A DNA stretch of 64,000 bases, from the NCBI RefSeq assembly GCF_001458735.1, contig NZ_CZQA01000009.1, forward strand, positions 1 to 64,000, read 5' to 3'. Position 1 is the first letter of the stretch. Every line of letters starts with the position of its first letter. A model generated the notes under the pieces. It was not told the DNA's origin. It saw only the letters and a list, made by a program, of their open reading frames with translations, and searched no databases. The translations under genes and the position numbers were made by a program. Below, piece after piece: positions 16,462-25,944 of this stretch. This DNA comes from Candidatus Nitrospira nitrosa (lineage in GTDB: Bacteria > Nitrospirota > Nitrospiria > Nitrospirales > Nitrospiraceae).

Positions 16462-17218
16462 CACCTTGCGGCTTCTCCAGACAGACGGTCACGACACTCG
16501 TAACCGCGTCTTCGCGAGTCAATCGATGGAGGTATGGCAAGGACGGTAACGCGTTGTCAACCGATTCGTTTCGCTGTGACTCTTCATGCCGAACGACAAA
16601 CCCTGCCTCCTTGAATAGCGTCAACCACTCAGATTTTCTGAGGCGGTTTGTATATGAACTGCGGTTCCACTTCATGAGGTTCCAGAGCCATTCCGGATAC
16701 CGAAGCCCCTGAAACAACTGCTGCGGAAGGAGGTCGGAATTTCCATAGACTGAGTGGTCGCCCAGGTCTATCACTGCAACCAACTTCCCACCCAGGCGCA
16801 ATACCCTGAAACATTCCGCCACAGTAACCGAGGGATAACGAAGATGCTCAAAGGCCGTATGGGACCAAATGAGGTCAAACTGCTGTCCATCGAACGGTAA
16901 GCGTTTTCCATCGTAGGTCCGGTACTGAACAACGTTCCTCCCCGCGTCGGCCATGAGATAGTCGTTGATATCGATCGCCACACAGCTTCTTGCCCCAGAT
17001 GCACGCGCATACTCTAACACTTCAAGCGTGTGGCCAGGTCCGATCTCCAAGACATCTACCCCTATGACCGGCACAAACCGGGAGAACATTTCAAAAACTC
17101 GCTTGGCCAGCACTGGATCGGCATTGAGACCGGTTGAATGGTGCCGTTGGGCAAATTTTGCCACCGGTCGCAAGCCCATGAGCAAGTTTTGAAAGACTTC
17201 TTTTAGAATAAACATCAT
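16451..17218 (-). CDS. Class I SAM-dependent methyltransferase
   Basis: The 255-residue protein has a Rossmann-type methyltransferase fold. Motif I is [19 protein letters not shown], motif II has the acidic residue in [10 protein letters not shown], and [18 protein letters not shown] and [14 protein letters not shown] are motifs IV and V. It is of the Methyltransf_11 type, with an unknown acceptor. Its position at the distal end of the glycan locus suggests methylation of a sugar or lipid-linked glycan, but the IS3 insertion just upstream now separates it from the cluster and may have removed its transcription. The 3' end overlaps ilvD. Confidence 0.8.
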   Translation of the reverse strand: MMFILKEVFQNLLMGLRPVAKFAQRHHSTGLNADPVLAKRVFEMFSRFVPVIGVDVLEIGPGHTLEVLEYARASGARSCVAIDINDYLMADAGRNVVQYRTYDGKRLPFDGQQFDLIWSHTAFEHLRYPSVTVAECFRVLRLGGKLVAVIDLGDHSVYGNSDLLPQQLFQGLRYPEWLWNLMKWNRSSYTNRLRKSEWLTLFKEAGFVVRHEESQRNESVDNALPSLPYLHRLTREDAVTSVVTVCLEKPQGASS

Positions 17219-17450
17219 TTGCTGGACGCAAGGGCAGTACAGAAACAGGCGGGCTGATCTACCGTCTCTTCATCTAGCCACGTATGCCGAGCATCATGCT
17301 GTTGGGCTCGACCTCGCTGAATAGGCATAGCGGTGCGCTACTGAGATGGCACTGGAGCCAGAGGGGGCTCCGGAAATTCGGACAGTATGGTAAGTGGTAG
17401 CCTGGCTTCACCGACGCCACCGAGAGGTGGCGACACAAAGGAGCGAGGCA

Positions 17451-17750
17451 ATGAAACGCACGAGACGGAATCACGGAGCCACCTTCAAAGCGCAGGTGGC
17501 GTTGGCCGCAGTTAAAGGGGACAAGACGCTGGCCGAATTGGCTGAACAATTCAGCGTCCACCCCACTCAAATCACCGAATGGAAGCAACAATTGTTGGCG
17601 CGAGCCGCAGACGTGTTCGGCGGAACGAAGGCTTCCTCAGAGACACCGGATCTCAAGACCTTGCATGCGAAGATCGGGCAACTGGCGTTGGAGAATGATT
17701 TTTTAGAAGGGGCGCTCACCAAGGCGGGCTTGCGGAGCGCAAAGCGATGA
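17451..17750 (+). CDS. IS3-family transposase OrfA
   Basis: The 99-residue OrfA has an N-terminal helix-turn-helix (ATFKAQVALAAVKGDKTLAE, then FSVHPTQITEWKQQLL) that recognises the terminal repeats, and a leucine-rich C-terminal helix (KIGQLALENDFLEGALTKAG) for dimerisation. The ribosome binding site is AAGGAG. Its TGA stop overlaps the orfB start codon as ATGA, so OrfB can be made by coupling or through frameshifting to an OrfAB fusion. Confidence 0.9.
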   Translation: MKRTRRNHGATFKAQVALAAVKGDKTLAELAEQFSVHPTQITEWKQQLLARAADVFGGTKASSETPDLKTLHAKIGQLALENDFLEGALTKAGLRSAKR

Positions 17751-18577
17751 TCGACCGGACTCACACGTTACCGGTGGTGCGGCAATGCCAACTGCTGAAG
17801 CTGGCTCGCTCGACCGCTTATTACCAGCCGACGCCGGTCTCCGAGACGACGCTGGTGTTGATGCGGCGGCTCGATGAGCTGCATCTGCAGTATCCCTTTG
17901 CTGGGGCGCGGATGCTGCGCAATCTCCTCAGGCAAGAGGGCCGGGCCGTTGGTCGGCGCCAGGTGGCCACCCTGATGCGTCGCATGGGGATTGAGGCCCT
18001 GTATCAAAAACCACATCTCAGTCGGCGACATCCGGCCCAGCAGGTTTATCCCTATCTCCTGCGCGACCTGGGGATCTTACGCCCCAATCAGGTCTGGGCC
18101 GCCGATATCACCTATATTCCAATGCGCCGGGGCTTTGTGTATCTTTTCGCAGTGCTCGACTGGGCGAGTCGCCGGGTGCTGGCCTGGCGGCTCTCCAATA
18201 CGTTGACGACGGACTTCTGTCTCGACGCCGTGCGGGAAGCGATCACGCAGTATGGCTGCCCCGAGATTTTCAACACCGACCAAGGGTGCCAGTTCACCAG
18301 CCAGGAATTCACGGGACTCTTGAAAGACCAGGGGATTCAGATCAGCATGGACGGCAAAGGCTGCTGGCGGGATAACGTGTTCGTGGAGCGACTCTGGAAA
18401 AGCATCAAGTATGAGGAGGTCTATTTACATGCGTATGACACCATCAGCACGGCCCATCAAGGGCTGGAGCACTATCTGATGTTTTACAACCAGACCCGAC
18501 CGCATCAGGCGCTTGATGGCCAGACGCCTGACCAGGTTTATTATGACAATCTGACGACACGGCAGACCGCCGCGTAG
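17747..18577 (+). CDS. IS3-family transposase OrfB (DDE integrase)
   Basis: The 276-residue catalytic subunit has an HTH_21-like N-terminal segment and an rve integrase core. The catalytic DDE triad can be placed as Asp in WAADITYIP, Asp in IFNTDQGCQF and Glu in VFVERLWKSIKYEEVY. The C-terminal segment (FYNQTRPHQALDGQTPDQVY) is typical of IS3 transposases. It is intact, so the element may still be active. Confidence 0.92.
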   Translation: MIDRTHTLPVVRQCQLLKLARSTAYYQPTPVSETTLVLMRRLDELHLQYPFAGARMLRNLLRQEGRAVGRRQVATLMRRMGIEALYQKPHLSRRHPAQQVYPYLLRDLGILRPNQVWAADITYIPMRRGFVYLFAVLDWASRRVLAWRLSNTLTTDFCLDAVREAITQYGCPEIFNTDQGCQFTSQEFTGLLKDQGIQISMDGKGCWRDNVFVERLWKSIKYEEVYLHAYDTISTAHQGLEHYLMFYNQTRPHQALDGQTPDQVYYDNLTTRQTAA

Positions 18578-18643
18578 TCAGCATTCCGCCAGGCGCCACT
18601 TAAGAACTGGCAGAAACTGTCCAACCAACCGGAGCCACCTCTG

Positions 18644-18860
18644 CCACAGGGAATTCTCGGAGCAGAATATCACCGATATCGCTCGCCAACACCGTAAGCC
18701 CCTTGCTGTTGAGATAGGCCGCATCGCAACCATATCGACCGTCGATCCACGATTTCACCAAATCCTCTTCCGGTCCCCCCTCGGCACATCGTTGGAAGAT
18801 GTTCGCTTGGCACTCGTGCTGTTGTTGCCGTGTATCGCTTATCGTGTTGTCTAACGGCAA
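18644..18860 (-). pseudogene. Methyltransferase N-terminal fragment cut by IS3
   Basis: The frame from TTG 18860 gives about 70 residues ending in GRYGCDAAYLNSKGLTVLAS and DIGDILLREF. That is motif I and the acidic motif II region of a class I SAM methyltransferase. Just after this the frame enters the terminal repeat of the IS3 element (18643), so the remaining two thirds of the enzyme are absent. No clear continuation was found on the left side of the element, so sequence was probably lost as well. It lies 27 bp downstream of a glycosyltransferase gene and was most likely part of the glycan locus. Confidence 0.6.
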
Positions 18861-18887
18861 ATCGTAGGCTAAAGCTCCGCAGCATCT

Positions 18888-20081
18888 CTACGCATGAGGA
18901 GTTGCACCATCCGGCCGATGCTGAATCTTGCGATTGAGTCGCTCACATAACGAGCCATAGAGGGACTCGTACTGTGTCACCATTTCTTGAATATGAAACT
19001 CTCGGGGAAAGTCCTCCGTAGCCGTCCGTACACGTTTTGGCGCCGCACGGAACATTTCCAATATGCGAAGGACACCTTGTGCAAGCCCCGTGCAATCCCC
19101 CGCTTCGTATAAGAATGCGTGTCCTCTCTCTGTAATTGTTTCTTCGACTCCGCCCACATTCGTGGCCACGATCGGCAAGCCCGACGCGCGTGCTTCCAGA
19201 AGGACTCTCGGCAGTCCCTCCCAATGGGAGGTCAGGAGAAACGTATCGAGCGCCTGCATGATTGCCGGAACATCACGTCTCCATCCTGCCAAATACACAC
19301 GGTCTTGAAGCCCATACCGATCTATCAGCGATTCCACTTTCTCCCGTAGCTCGCCATCGCCAATGAGGACGAATCGGACATCTGACCGCGCCTCAAGGAC
19401 CAGCTTCGCCACCTCAACGAAATCTTCAGGGGCCTTCTGTGGCTTAAGACAGGCCACGGTTCCCACCAGGTATGTACCGGGCTGTGCACCCAGGTCCATT
19501 CTAACTCGCTCTCGATCGGAGGGAGTCATCATTTGCTGAAATGGTTCAGGGGCAATGCCAGGCCTCACCAACATGACGTTATCGAGAAATAGGCCCCAGG
19601 AACGGCCCCTGGTGATATCGGTCTGTGCCACAGCGATCCAATGAGTGGTGATCCAACCGGTGCATCGTTCGACTATGGTGAGCAGACGTTGGAGCCAGGG
19701 CGGCTGGGCCGGAGTGATTCCGTAGCCATGGACCGTATGTACTATGACAGGAACTCCGGCCAGCCATGCAGCCCACCGGCCGAGAATCCCCGCTTTTGAA
19801 CTGTGTGTATGGACGATTGATGGGCGAATTCGGCGAAGGAGTTTGGTCAGCCGAACCAGAGCGATCAGATCATCCACCGGATGGATCCGACGACCGAGTT
19901 CCGGAAGAAGATGCATCTCGATGTGCGGTAAGCGTTGGGCCTCTTCTGTCAGAAGTCCGCCAGGGCCGCTGATGAGGACGGCCTGATATTTTGTGGGATC
20001 CAGATGTGACACGACATGAAGCGCCACTTCCTGCGCTCCTCCAAGTTCAAGCTTGGTGATGATATGGCAAATAGTATCCAC
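18888..20081 (-). CDS. GT4-family glycosyltransferase
   Basis: This 397-residue retaining glycosyltransferase has the GT-B fold. The N-terminal acceptor domain begins CHIITKLELGGAQEVALHVV and includes IVHTHSSKAGILGRWAAWLAG. The C-terminal donor domain has the E-x7-E motif in HWEGLPRVLLEARASGLPIV, which binds the nucleotide sugar. It resembles EPS/capsule GT4 enzymes; donor and acceptor are unknown. It follows the FAD-dependent oxidoreductase gene with an 11 bp gap. Confidence 0.9.
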   Translation of the reverse strand: MDTICHIITKLELGGAQEVALHVVSHLDPTKYQAVLISGPGGLLTEEAQRLPHIEMHLLPELGRRIHPVDDLIALVRLTKLLRRIRPSIVHTHSSKAGILGRWAAWLAGVPVIVHTVHGYGITPAQPPWLQRLLTIVERCTGWITTHWIAVAQTDITRGRSWGLFLDNVMLVRPGIAPEPFQQMMTPSDRERVRMDLGAQPGTYLVGTVACLKPQKAPEDFVEVAKLVLEARSDVRFVLIGDGELREKVESLIDRYGLQDRVYLAGWRRDVPAIMQALDTFLLTSHWEGLPRVLLEARASGLPIVATNVGGVEETITERGHAFLYEAGDCTGLAQGVLRILEMFRAAPKRVRTATEDFPREFHIQEMVTQYESLYGSLCERLNRKIQHRPDGATPHA

Positions 20082-20092
20082 GACATGTTCCG

Positions 20093-21421
20093 CTAGGCCG
20101 AGAGGGTTTGATCGTGTCCCATTCTGAGCCGTTCAGCGAGGTGCTTCCCCTGCCCAATGGCATCCTCCATAGAGGTATGTTCCCAACGGCCATATCGGCC
20201 AATGGAGTAGATGCCTCTCCGCTCGAGCTCGGAGAGGATGGCGGGAATCGTACGTGCGCGATGATGATCAAAGTAGACATACGCATAGTGCAAATCCTTC
20301 ACATCCGAGACGACCAGTTCGTCGCTGGGTTGTAGGATACCTGCCCGCTCCAATCCGGCCCTGGCTTCGGTGGCGAGCTGGTCAGCTGATTGATGTTCCG
20401 TCGGCCGGTGCGAGATCTCAACGTACATCGAGCTACATCCAGGTTGCCCCAACGATGGGGAGAAATTCATGGGAAATCCGACTCGGTAAAACGGAAATTC
20501 TTGTTCAGGGAAGTAGAGCCAATGCTTGTCCGACACCTGCTCACGTGCCACGGCCATGTTGAGGTTATAGACCGACACCCAGCGTAGCCCGTCAGCGGCT
20601 TCTTTGAGGTGGGCGGGCATATCGAGGCAACGGCGCACAAGTTCCGGAACAGGAATCGTCGAGACCAACGACTCATAGTGTTCGGTGATGGTTGTACCGC
20701 TGAGCCGATCGTGAAAACGTGCGAGCCGACGTTTTGTATCGACCTCCAGGAGTTCGATATTGGTGGTGGCACCAGTGATGTGAGGCAGGAAAGACTCTGG
20801 AAGGATGCTGATCCCGCCGGATGCAGGATAGAGGAATGACGGATTGTACCCGAATGCCTTGTCCTTGATGCCCAGCGCCCCATTAATCACGTCTTTCAAC
20901 TCCGGCTTCGGCACCAGCCACGACACCCAATCGGATGTGAGCTCATCCAGCGACACCTTCCACAGCTTTTCGTTGAATGGAACCATAAAATGCTTGGCCA
21001 TCCCCTCTCCAAGGTTCTCCACAATCCACTGCTTGAAGGAACCGTCTTTCGGGTCGATGCGAGAGGCCGGTTGCAAAAGTGTCGTCAAGAACCCCATCAA
21101 ACACTCCCGCACGACTTCAGGCGGAAGACCGTGGATGTTTACCTGAAAGGGATATTCCGTGTAGGTTTGGTGTGAGTAAATAAACGACTTGCGATCGTGT
21201 TTCTGGAGTTTGTCTGCGAGCAATTGCTCCACGAGGGCCTTGATCGGTGGCTGGCGGAAATGCAACAGATGTCCCGTGTAGTCGAAGGTAAACCCGTCCT
21301 TGCGATAGGAGCGGCACAGCCCCCCGACCTCCGACTCGCGCTCATAGAGTCGGTATGGAGTCCCCGCAAGATGATAGGCGGTGCTTAACCCGGCAAGCCC
21401 GGCGCCGACGATCAGGATCAT
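20093..21421 (-). CDS. FAD-dependent oxidoreductase, amine-oxidase/mutase-like
   Basis: The 442-residue protein starts with an FAD-binding Rossmann motif (MILIVGAGLAGLSTAYHLAG) followed by RESEVGGLCRSY. It belongs to the NAD(P)-binding/amine oxidase superfamily, which includes protoporphyrinogen oxidase and UDP-galactopyranose mutase. Relatives occur in polysaccharide loci, where a sugar-mutase or sugar-oxidising role is suspected. Length and fold order fit; the active site cannot be assigned by eye. Its start overlaps the end of the WecA-like gene by ATGA. Confidence 0.78.
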   Translation of the reverse strand: MILIVGAGLAGLSTAYHLAGTPYRLYERESEVGGLCRSYRKDGFTFDYTGHLLHFRQPPIKALVEQLLADKLQKHDRKSFIYSHQTYTEYPFQVNIHGLPPEVVRECLMGFLTTLLQPASRIDPKDGSFKQWIVENLGEGMAKHFMVPFNEKLWKVSLDELTSDWVSWLVPKPELKDVINGALGIKDKAFGYNPSFLYPASGGISILPESFLPHITGATTNIELLEVDTKRRLARFHDRLSGTTITEHYESLVSTIPVPELVRRCLDMPAHLKEAADGLRWVSVYNLNMAVAREQVSDKHWLYFPEQEFPFYRVGFPMNFSPSLGQPGCSSMYVEISHRPTEHQSADQLATEARAGLERAGILQPSDELVVSDVKDLHYAYVYFDHHRARTIPAILSELERRGIYSIGRYGRWEHTSMEDAIGQGKHLAERLRMGHDQTLSA

Positions 21422-22464
21422 GCTGCTCGCCTTCTTTCTTCCGGGGATGTCTCGACCTCCAGTGTCCTGGCTTTCTTGACCTCGATTCGTTTCAACGTCA
21501 GGGTCAGGGCGAGTAATATCGCCACGGTCCCGAGACAGAGTCCCCAGGCCATCTCATACGTCACCATCATGAGCATGAGACCGACGGCTCCAACCGCAGC
21601 GGTGGCAAGATAGCTGACGATGACGATGTGTTTGGTCGACATCCCCCAATGCCGGAGTCGAAGGGCGATATGGTCAGGGCTCCCTAAGAATATCGGGAGG
21701 CCCCGTTGATAGCGGATATACATCACGAAGAGGGTATCGAAGATTGGAATGCCCAAGATGAACACGGGTGTGAGCAATGAAAGAGGATGCGCGCTTGGAA
21801 ATTGTCCGATCATCGCCATGGCACCCAGCAATAAGCCGATGAACATGGCTCCGGTATCACCCATATAGATTCGAGCCGGTTGCCAATTATATTTGAGAAA
21901 GCCGACGAGGCTTCCAATCAAAGCGGCCAGCATGAAGGCGATGACCTGATCGCCCTGGAGCAAGGCCGCTAAGAGTAAACAGGCGGCGCTGATGGCTCCG
22001 ATTCCAGCGGAAAGGCCGTCCATGATATCTAAGAGATTGAAGGCATTAATGAGCCCGACCATCCACAGTACGGTCAACGCGAGGTCCAGCCATTCCGGGA
22101 GTGCGGCGATTTGAATACGGATGCCGCTTTTGATCAGTACAAACACAGCAAGGAGCTGTCCGATCAGTTTCGTCGTAGGCGAGAGCACCCCAAAATCATC
22201 GATGAGTCCCAGCATGACCACGATAGTGGCGCCGAGAATAATACCCAGGACGTCCTGCCGGAATTCAAAGGTGAATGCGAGACTCATTAAGAAGGCAAGA
22301 TAGATCGCGAGCCCTCCGAAGTACGGGACCGGTTCCTTCTGGTGTTTGAGACGCCCGTCAGGGGCATCGACAATGCCGTATTTCAACGCAGCCTGTCTGG
22401 CAATGGGAACGCCATAGAGCGACAGGAGGAGTGCAACGAGGAATGTTAAGCTCAACAAGTACAT
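21418..22464 (-). CDS. WecA/TagO-type polyprenyl-phosphate sugar-1-phosphate transferase
   Basis: The 348-residue membrane protein has about ten hydrophobic segments and the MraY/WecA family motifs. These are LGLIDDFGVLSPTTK with the DD pair, NAFNLLDIMDGLSAG, and YMGDTGAMFIG. A cytoplasmic loop carries GSPDHIALRLRHWG in place of the HxHH-type motif. The enzyme transfers a sugar-1-phosphate (often GlcNAc-1-P) to undecaprenyl phosphate, the first step in making a lipid-linked glycan. It is the only clear initiating transferase in the locus. Sugar specificity is not certain. Confidence 0.88.
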   Translation of the reverse strand: MYLLSLTFLVALLLSLYGVPIARQAALKYGIVDAPDGRLKHQKEPVPYFGGLAIYLAFLMSLAFTFEFRQDVLGIILGATIVVMLGLIDDFGVLSPTTKLIGQLLAVFVLIKSGIRIQIAALPEWLDLALTVLWMVGLINAFNLLDIMDGLSAGIGAISAACLLLAALLQGDQVIAFMLAALIGSLVGFLKYNWQPARIYMGDTGAMFIGLLLGAMAMIGQFPSAHPLSLLTPVFILGIPIFDTLFVMYIRYQRGLPIFLGSPDHIALRLRHWGMSTKHIVIVSYLATAAVGAVGLMLMMVTYEMAWGLCLGTVAILLALTLTLKRIEVKKARTLEVETSPEERRRAA

Positions 22465-22515
22465 GAGGTTACTTTCATGGCGTTCTGCTAGACATGAGCC
22501 AATAAGTCTGAGAGA

Positions 22516-23646
22516 TCACACGCTGCCACACGAAGTTTGAGCAAGGCACGCTGCATAGACCTCCTCATGTTGTCGTACGACCTTCGAGATGTGATAGCTC
22601 TCTCGTGCTCTCATCTTCCCCTTGGTCCCCATGGTGTGAGCCAGCTGTGGGTCACGCAAGAGCCGATCGATCGCGTCAGCCAACGCGTCAACATTTCCAG
22701 GCTCGACTAACAGCCCAGTTTCGTCTGGCAGGACAAATTCGGGGATTCCTCCTACGGCGGTTGCAATCACCGGCTTTCCCGCTGCCATCGCTTCGAGAAT
22801 CGCAATGCCGAACCCTTCGTACAACGATGGAAGCACGAAGGCGTCCAACGCGTGCAGCACGCGAGGGATATCCCGTCTGGACCCTGTAAACACGACCCAG
22901 GAGCACAGCCCCAATTGTTCACGCAGCACTTCTAATTCGTGACGTGATGGCCCGTCTCCGACTATCAATAATTGACAGGGAGGTTGCCCATACCGTCTGG
23001 CCAACTCGGCCATTGCTTGTAGGAGGCTTCTGAGCCCCTTTTTGGGTTCGACGAGACGGCAGACTGTTCCGATCACTGCTCCGTCATCTCGAAGCCCGAG
23101 TTCGCGCCTTGTCGCCGCTGCGGTAGGCTCAAACTGATCGGTGTTCACGCCGAAGGGGATAATGTCACAGTGTTCGATTTGTCCACCAATCCGAGAGACG
23201 ACCGATCGACTGACTGCGCCAGAGCAGCAGACGATGCGGTCAGTCCAATTGAGCGTGAGTCGATCCACCAAGCGTACCCACCATCCTTCACTGACGATTT
23301 CATCATGATATGACGAAATAACTGGAAATGCCCGCAAAATTCGCCCGCACGCACGGGCAGCGGCATTCGCCCAGAAGAGAAATGCCTGTACGACATCCGG
23401 TTGTTCGACTCGAAGAAGCTTGAACAATCTTAAGATGACGCGGGCATCGAGTTTCCCGGCACCGTCCAAGGATAGAACCCGGACTCCTCTCTTTTGGAGT
23501 TCCTGCGCCATGATCCCGCCAGGTTTGAAGGTGCAGACCGTGACCGTAAATCGTGAGCGATCCAGTCGGGAGGCCAACTCCAGAATATGGGTCTCCGTCC
23601 CTCCAACTCCAAGGCCAATTGCCAATAACATGACCTTAGCAGGCAT
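22516..23646 (-). CDS. GT4-family glycosyltransferase
   Basis: This 376-residue enzyme starts MLLAIGLGVGGTETHILELA, the usual GT4 N-terminus. It has the donor-side motifs VGDGPSRHELEVLREQLG and LYEGFGIAILEAMAAGKPVI with the E-x7-E pair. GT-B fold, retaining. It overlaps the upstream glycosyltransferase by 11 bp, so the two are coupled. The donor sugar is unknown. Confidence 0.92.
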   Translation of the reverse strand: MPAKVMLLAIGLGVGGTETHILELASRLDRSRFTVTVCTFKPGGIMAQELQKRGVRVLSLDGAGKLDARVILRLFKLLRVEQPDVVQAFLFWANAAARACGRILRAFPVISSYHDEIVSEGWWVRLVDRLTLNWTDRIVCCSGAVSRSVVSRIGGQIEHCDIIPFGVNTDQFEPTAAATRRELGLRDDGAVIGTVCRLVEPKKGLRSLLQAMAELARRYGQPPCQLLIVGDGPSRHELEVLREQLGLCSWVVFTGSRRDIPRVLHALDAFVLPSLYEGFGIAILEAMAAGKPVIATAVGGIPEFVLPDETGLLVEPGNVDALADAIDRLLRDPQLAHTMGTKGKMRARESYHISKVVRQHEEVYAACLAQTSCGSV

Positions 23647-25018
23647 GAGCGGTTTTGCCGGCTAGTTGTGAGGAGGAGAGAATCTGGCCATACCAATCCA
23701 AATACGCTTGCACCTGCCTTTGAATACCGAACGAGCGTGATGCGATTTCTGCAGCGGCTGTCCCCATGGAGGTTCGTATCTGTTCGCTCGTAAGCAGATG
23801 AATCACGCGATTGGCCATGGCGTCAGACTCTCCGGCCTGAACTAAGAATCCGGAACGATTCTCATCTATCTGTTCAGGAATGCCATCGACTGCGGTGGCG
23901 ACAACCGGAAGGCCGCAGGCCAGTGCTTCAAGTACGGTGTTGGGAAACGTATCGGACTTGGCCGCATGTACATAGACATCTGCTGCTTGGTAATACTGAG
24001 CCAGCGTGTTCACATCTTTCTCAAACTCAATAAATCGGATCTCGCCGTTTTCGAAGATAACCGGCTCCCCTTCCTCCCCTAGGACCAGCAAGATCACCCT
24101 GCGCTGGTGATAGGCGGCCGCGGTTGCGACGGCACAGCGTTCTACCGTTCGATAATCTTTGAAGATATTGCTTCTGGCCTTATTGGCGACAAAGAGCAGG
24201 ATCGCTGCCTCTTGTGAGAGGCCACGTGACGCCCGTGCTGCCTGTTTGGAACCGGGACGAAAATGAGTAAGGTCAACTCCGTTCGGAATGACGCGGCCCT
24301 GAACGATTGCGGGTGCCACGATGGATTGTTCCACTTGACGCAACAGCCATCGTGAGGGGGTCGCAACGTAGAACCGGCTGGCCGCATAGATATCTCGCTT
24401 GCGCCGCCAGTTATCGGCCGTGTTATCTCGTGAGATTGCCGGGTAGATTGAAAGATCAGGGCACTGCCCGCACCCTGTTTTCCAGCGGTCACATCCAAGG
24501 GTATATGCACAATGTCCGCTCAGCATCCAGGTATCATGTAAGGTCATGATGGTTGGAATGTTCCGGCTGAGTTCGGGCAACGCTCTCAAATCAAAGTAAC
24601 CGCCACGTGAGAGCCACCCGCCGTGCAGGTTATGGCAATGAAGGATGTCCGGGCGGTCGGGCAAACGACTGAGGAGTTTCCAAGTTTCAGGAAAGGTGAA
24701 GTGGTCTCTCCCTGCACAGGTCTCCCACCAGTTACCTGGGTGTGCCACATACGCTTCAAGCCACCGACGCATTCTCCAGACGCCACGAAGACGTCCTTCA
24801 TACGCTGCAAGCCATCGACTGAAATGGGCAAGAGAGGCACCGTCTGCAAGATGGGCTTCGGCCCCGGAGAGAGAAATGACCTGAGGATCATTGCCCACCT
24901 TTTCACCGACGATCAAGGTGGAGTCATGTCCTCGGCGCCGATAGTGCTCAAAGAGCCGTCGGGCAATGGATTCGGCACCACCTCCCTGATCGTACGTGCT
25001 GACCTGGAGTATCCGCAT
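23636..25018 (-). CDS. GT4-family glycosyltransferase, long N-terminal domain
   Basis: The 460-residue enzyme starts MRILQVSTYDQGGGAESIAR and has the GT-B fold. The N-terminal half includes DILHCHNLHGGWLSRGGYFD and a cysteine-containing segment (YTLGCDRWKTGCGQCPDLS) that is common in this WcaC-like subgroup. The donor site is DTFPNTVLEALACGLPVVAT, with Glu in place of the usual E-x7-E start. The cysteine cluster could bind metal or be structural. It lies 17 bp after the GT2 gene. Confidence 0.88.
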   Translation of the reverse strand: MRILQVSTYDQGGGAESIARRLFEHYRRRGHDSTLIVGEKVGNDPQVISLSGAEAHLADGASLAHFSRWLAAYEGRLRGVWRMRRWLEAYVAHPGNWWETCAGRDHFTFPETWKLLSRLPDRPDILHCHNLHGGWLSRGGYFDLRALPELSRNIPTIMTLHDTWMLSGHCAYTLGCDRWKTGCGQCPDLSIYPAISRDNTADNWRRKRDIYAASRFYVATPSRWLLRQVEQSIVAPAIVQGRVIPNGVDLTHFRPGSKQAARASRGLSQEAAILLFVANKARSNIFKDYRTVERCAVATAAAYHQRRVILLVLGEEGEPVIFENGEIRFIEFEKDVNTLAQYYQAADVYVHAAKSDTFPNTVLEALACGLPVVATAVDGIPEQIDENRSGFLVQAGESDAMANRVIHLLTSEQIRTSMGTAAAEIASRSFGIQRQVQAYLDWYGQILSSSQLAGKTAHAC

Positions 25019-25035
25019 TCGCCTAGATTACATGG

Positions 25036-25944
25036 CTAGACCACGAATCCAGAAATCATTCTCCATTCTGTGCCGCCCCAGACGATCACTTTGCTAGGGA
25101 AGGTCAGTCCTGACCATTGCGCCACCATCCGAACCCATTCCGGTATTGGCTTCAGCGACAGGTACCGGCAGGTTTTCCACAGTACTCCTCGCAGAACCGC
25201 CTCAGGACAGGGACAGGGGCTACCCCCATTCTGCTTTAAAATCATTTCAGCTTCGGCGAGGTATTCTTGTGCATGCAAGACCGATCGCTGATTCCCATGA
25301 GACCGAAAGCCACCCAATGGGACCATGACTCCATAGAGTTCACTATGCTGGTAAAATCTGGCCCATAGTTCAAAGTCGGCAGCCAGGTGAAAGGTGGTGT
25401 CCAATCGCCCACCGGCCTGTTCCCATAGTGATCGTCGCCAGAATGTTGATTCCTGTTGAATAAAACGCCGTTGAAATGATCCTTTTGTCGGGAGATTGCC
25501 TCCTTTCAAGAAGGAGGTCCGATTGAATCCTCCGCCGAAATTGATGGATGTGGCCTGCCCTTTTGCATTCCATCCGAGTGCCTGTACCGTACTGAGCCAC
25601 TGGATTTCAGGAAACTGTGTGAAGATGTCCCGTACGACGGAAAAGGCCCATGGGGTATATTTATCGTCGCTATTGATCCAGGCCATAATGTCTCCCGTCG
25701 TATGGGAAAAGCCTTTATTGATTGCATCATAGGGCCCTTGATCAGGCTCACTGATCCAATACCTCAATCGTCCGGCATGCTGTTTGATCAGATCAACACT
25801 GCCGTCGGTCGACCCCCCGTCGATAATGACATACTCACAGTTGGGGTCTCGCTGTGACAACACAGAGTCGATCGTTTCGTGAAGAAACGAGACTTGATTA
25901 AAGGATGGCGTGACGATCGATATTTTCAAGGGCGATGTGTGCAC
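25036..25944 (-). CDS. GT2-family glycosyltransferase
   Basis: The 302-residue enzyme has the GT-A fold. ISIVTPSFNQVSFLHETIDS starts the nucleotide-binding half, YVIIDGGSTDGSVDL follows, and INSDDKYTPWAF contains the metal-binding DxD-like motif. WRRSLWEQAGG is the usual acceptor-loop signature. This group (WcaA-like) adds sugars to polysaccharide chains. Its start overlaps the FkbM gene by 19 bp. Confidence 0.9.
   Translation of the reverse strand: MHTSPLKISIVTPSFNQVSFLHETIDSVLSQRDPNCEYVIIDGGSTDGSVDLIKQHAGRLRYWISEPDQGPYDAINKGFSHTTGDIMAWINSDDKYTPWAFSVVRDIFTQFPEIQWLSTVQALGWNAKGQATSINFGGGFNRTSFLKGGNLPTKGSFQRRFIQQESTFWRRSLWEQAGGRLDTTFHLAADFELWARFYQHSELYGVMVPLGGFRSHGNQRSVLHAQEYLAEAEMILKQNGGSPCPCPEAVLRGVLWKTCRYLSLKPIPEWVRMVAQWSGLTFPSKVIVWGGTEWRMISGFVV

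Larger units (their letters stand above)
17359..18643 (+). mobile_element. Complete IS3-family insertion sequence
   Basis: The element carries overlapping orfA and orfB and is bounded by imperfect inverted repeats. The left end reads CAGAGGGGGCTCCGG then GGACAGT (from 17359). The reverse of the right end reads CAGAGGTGGCTCCGG then GGACAGT (to 18643). If the ends are the TGGCTCC-type tips, the true limits could be 6 bases inward at each side. No convincing target duplication was found. It has cut a methyltransferase gene on the right side. It differs from the IS3 end at position 127. Confidence 0.85.

Noticed and set aside
17274-17358. C-terminal remainder of the IS3-interrupted methyltransferase on the left flank
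   Set aside because: The short frame ending SEVEPNSMMLGIRG shows no methyltransferase motif and cannot be joined confidently to the right-hand fragment.
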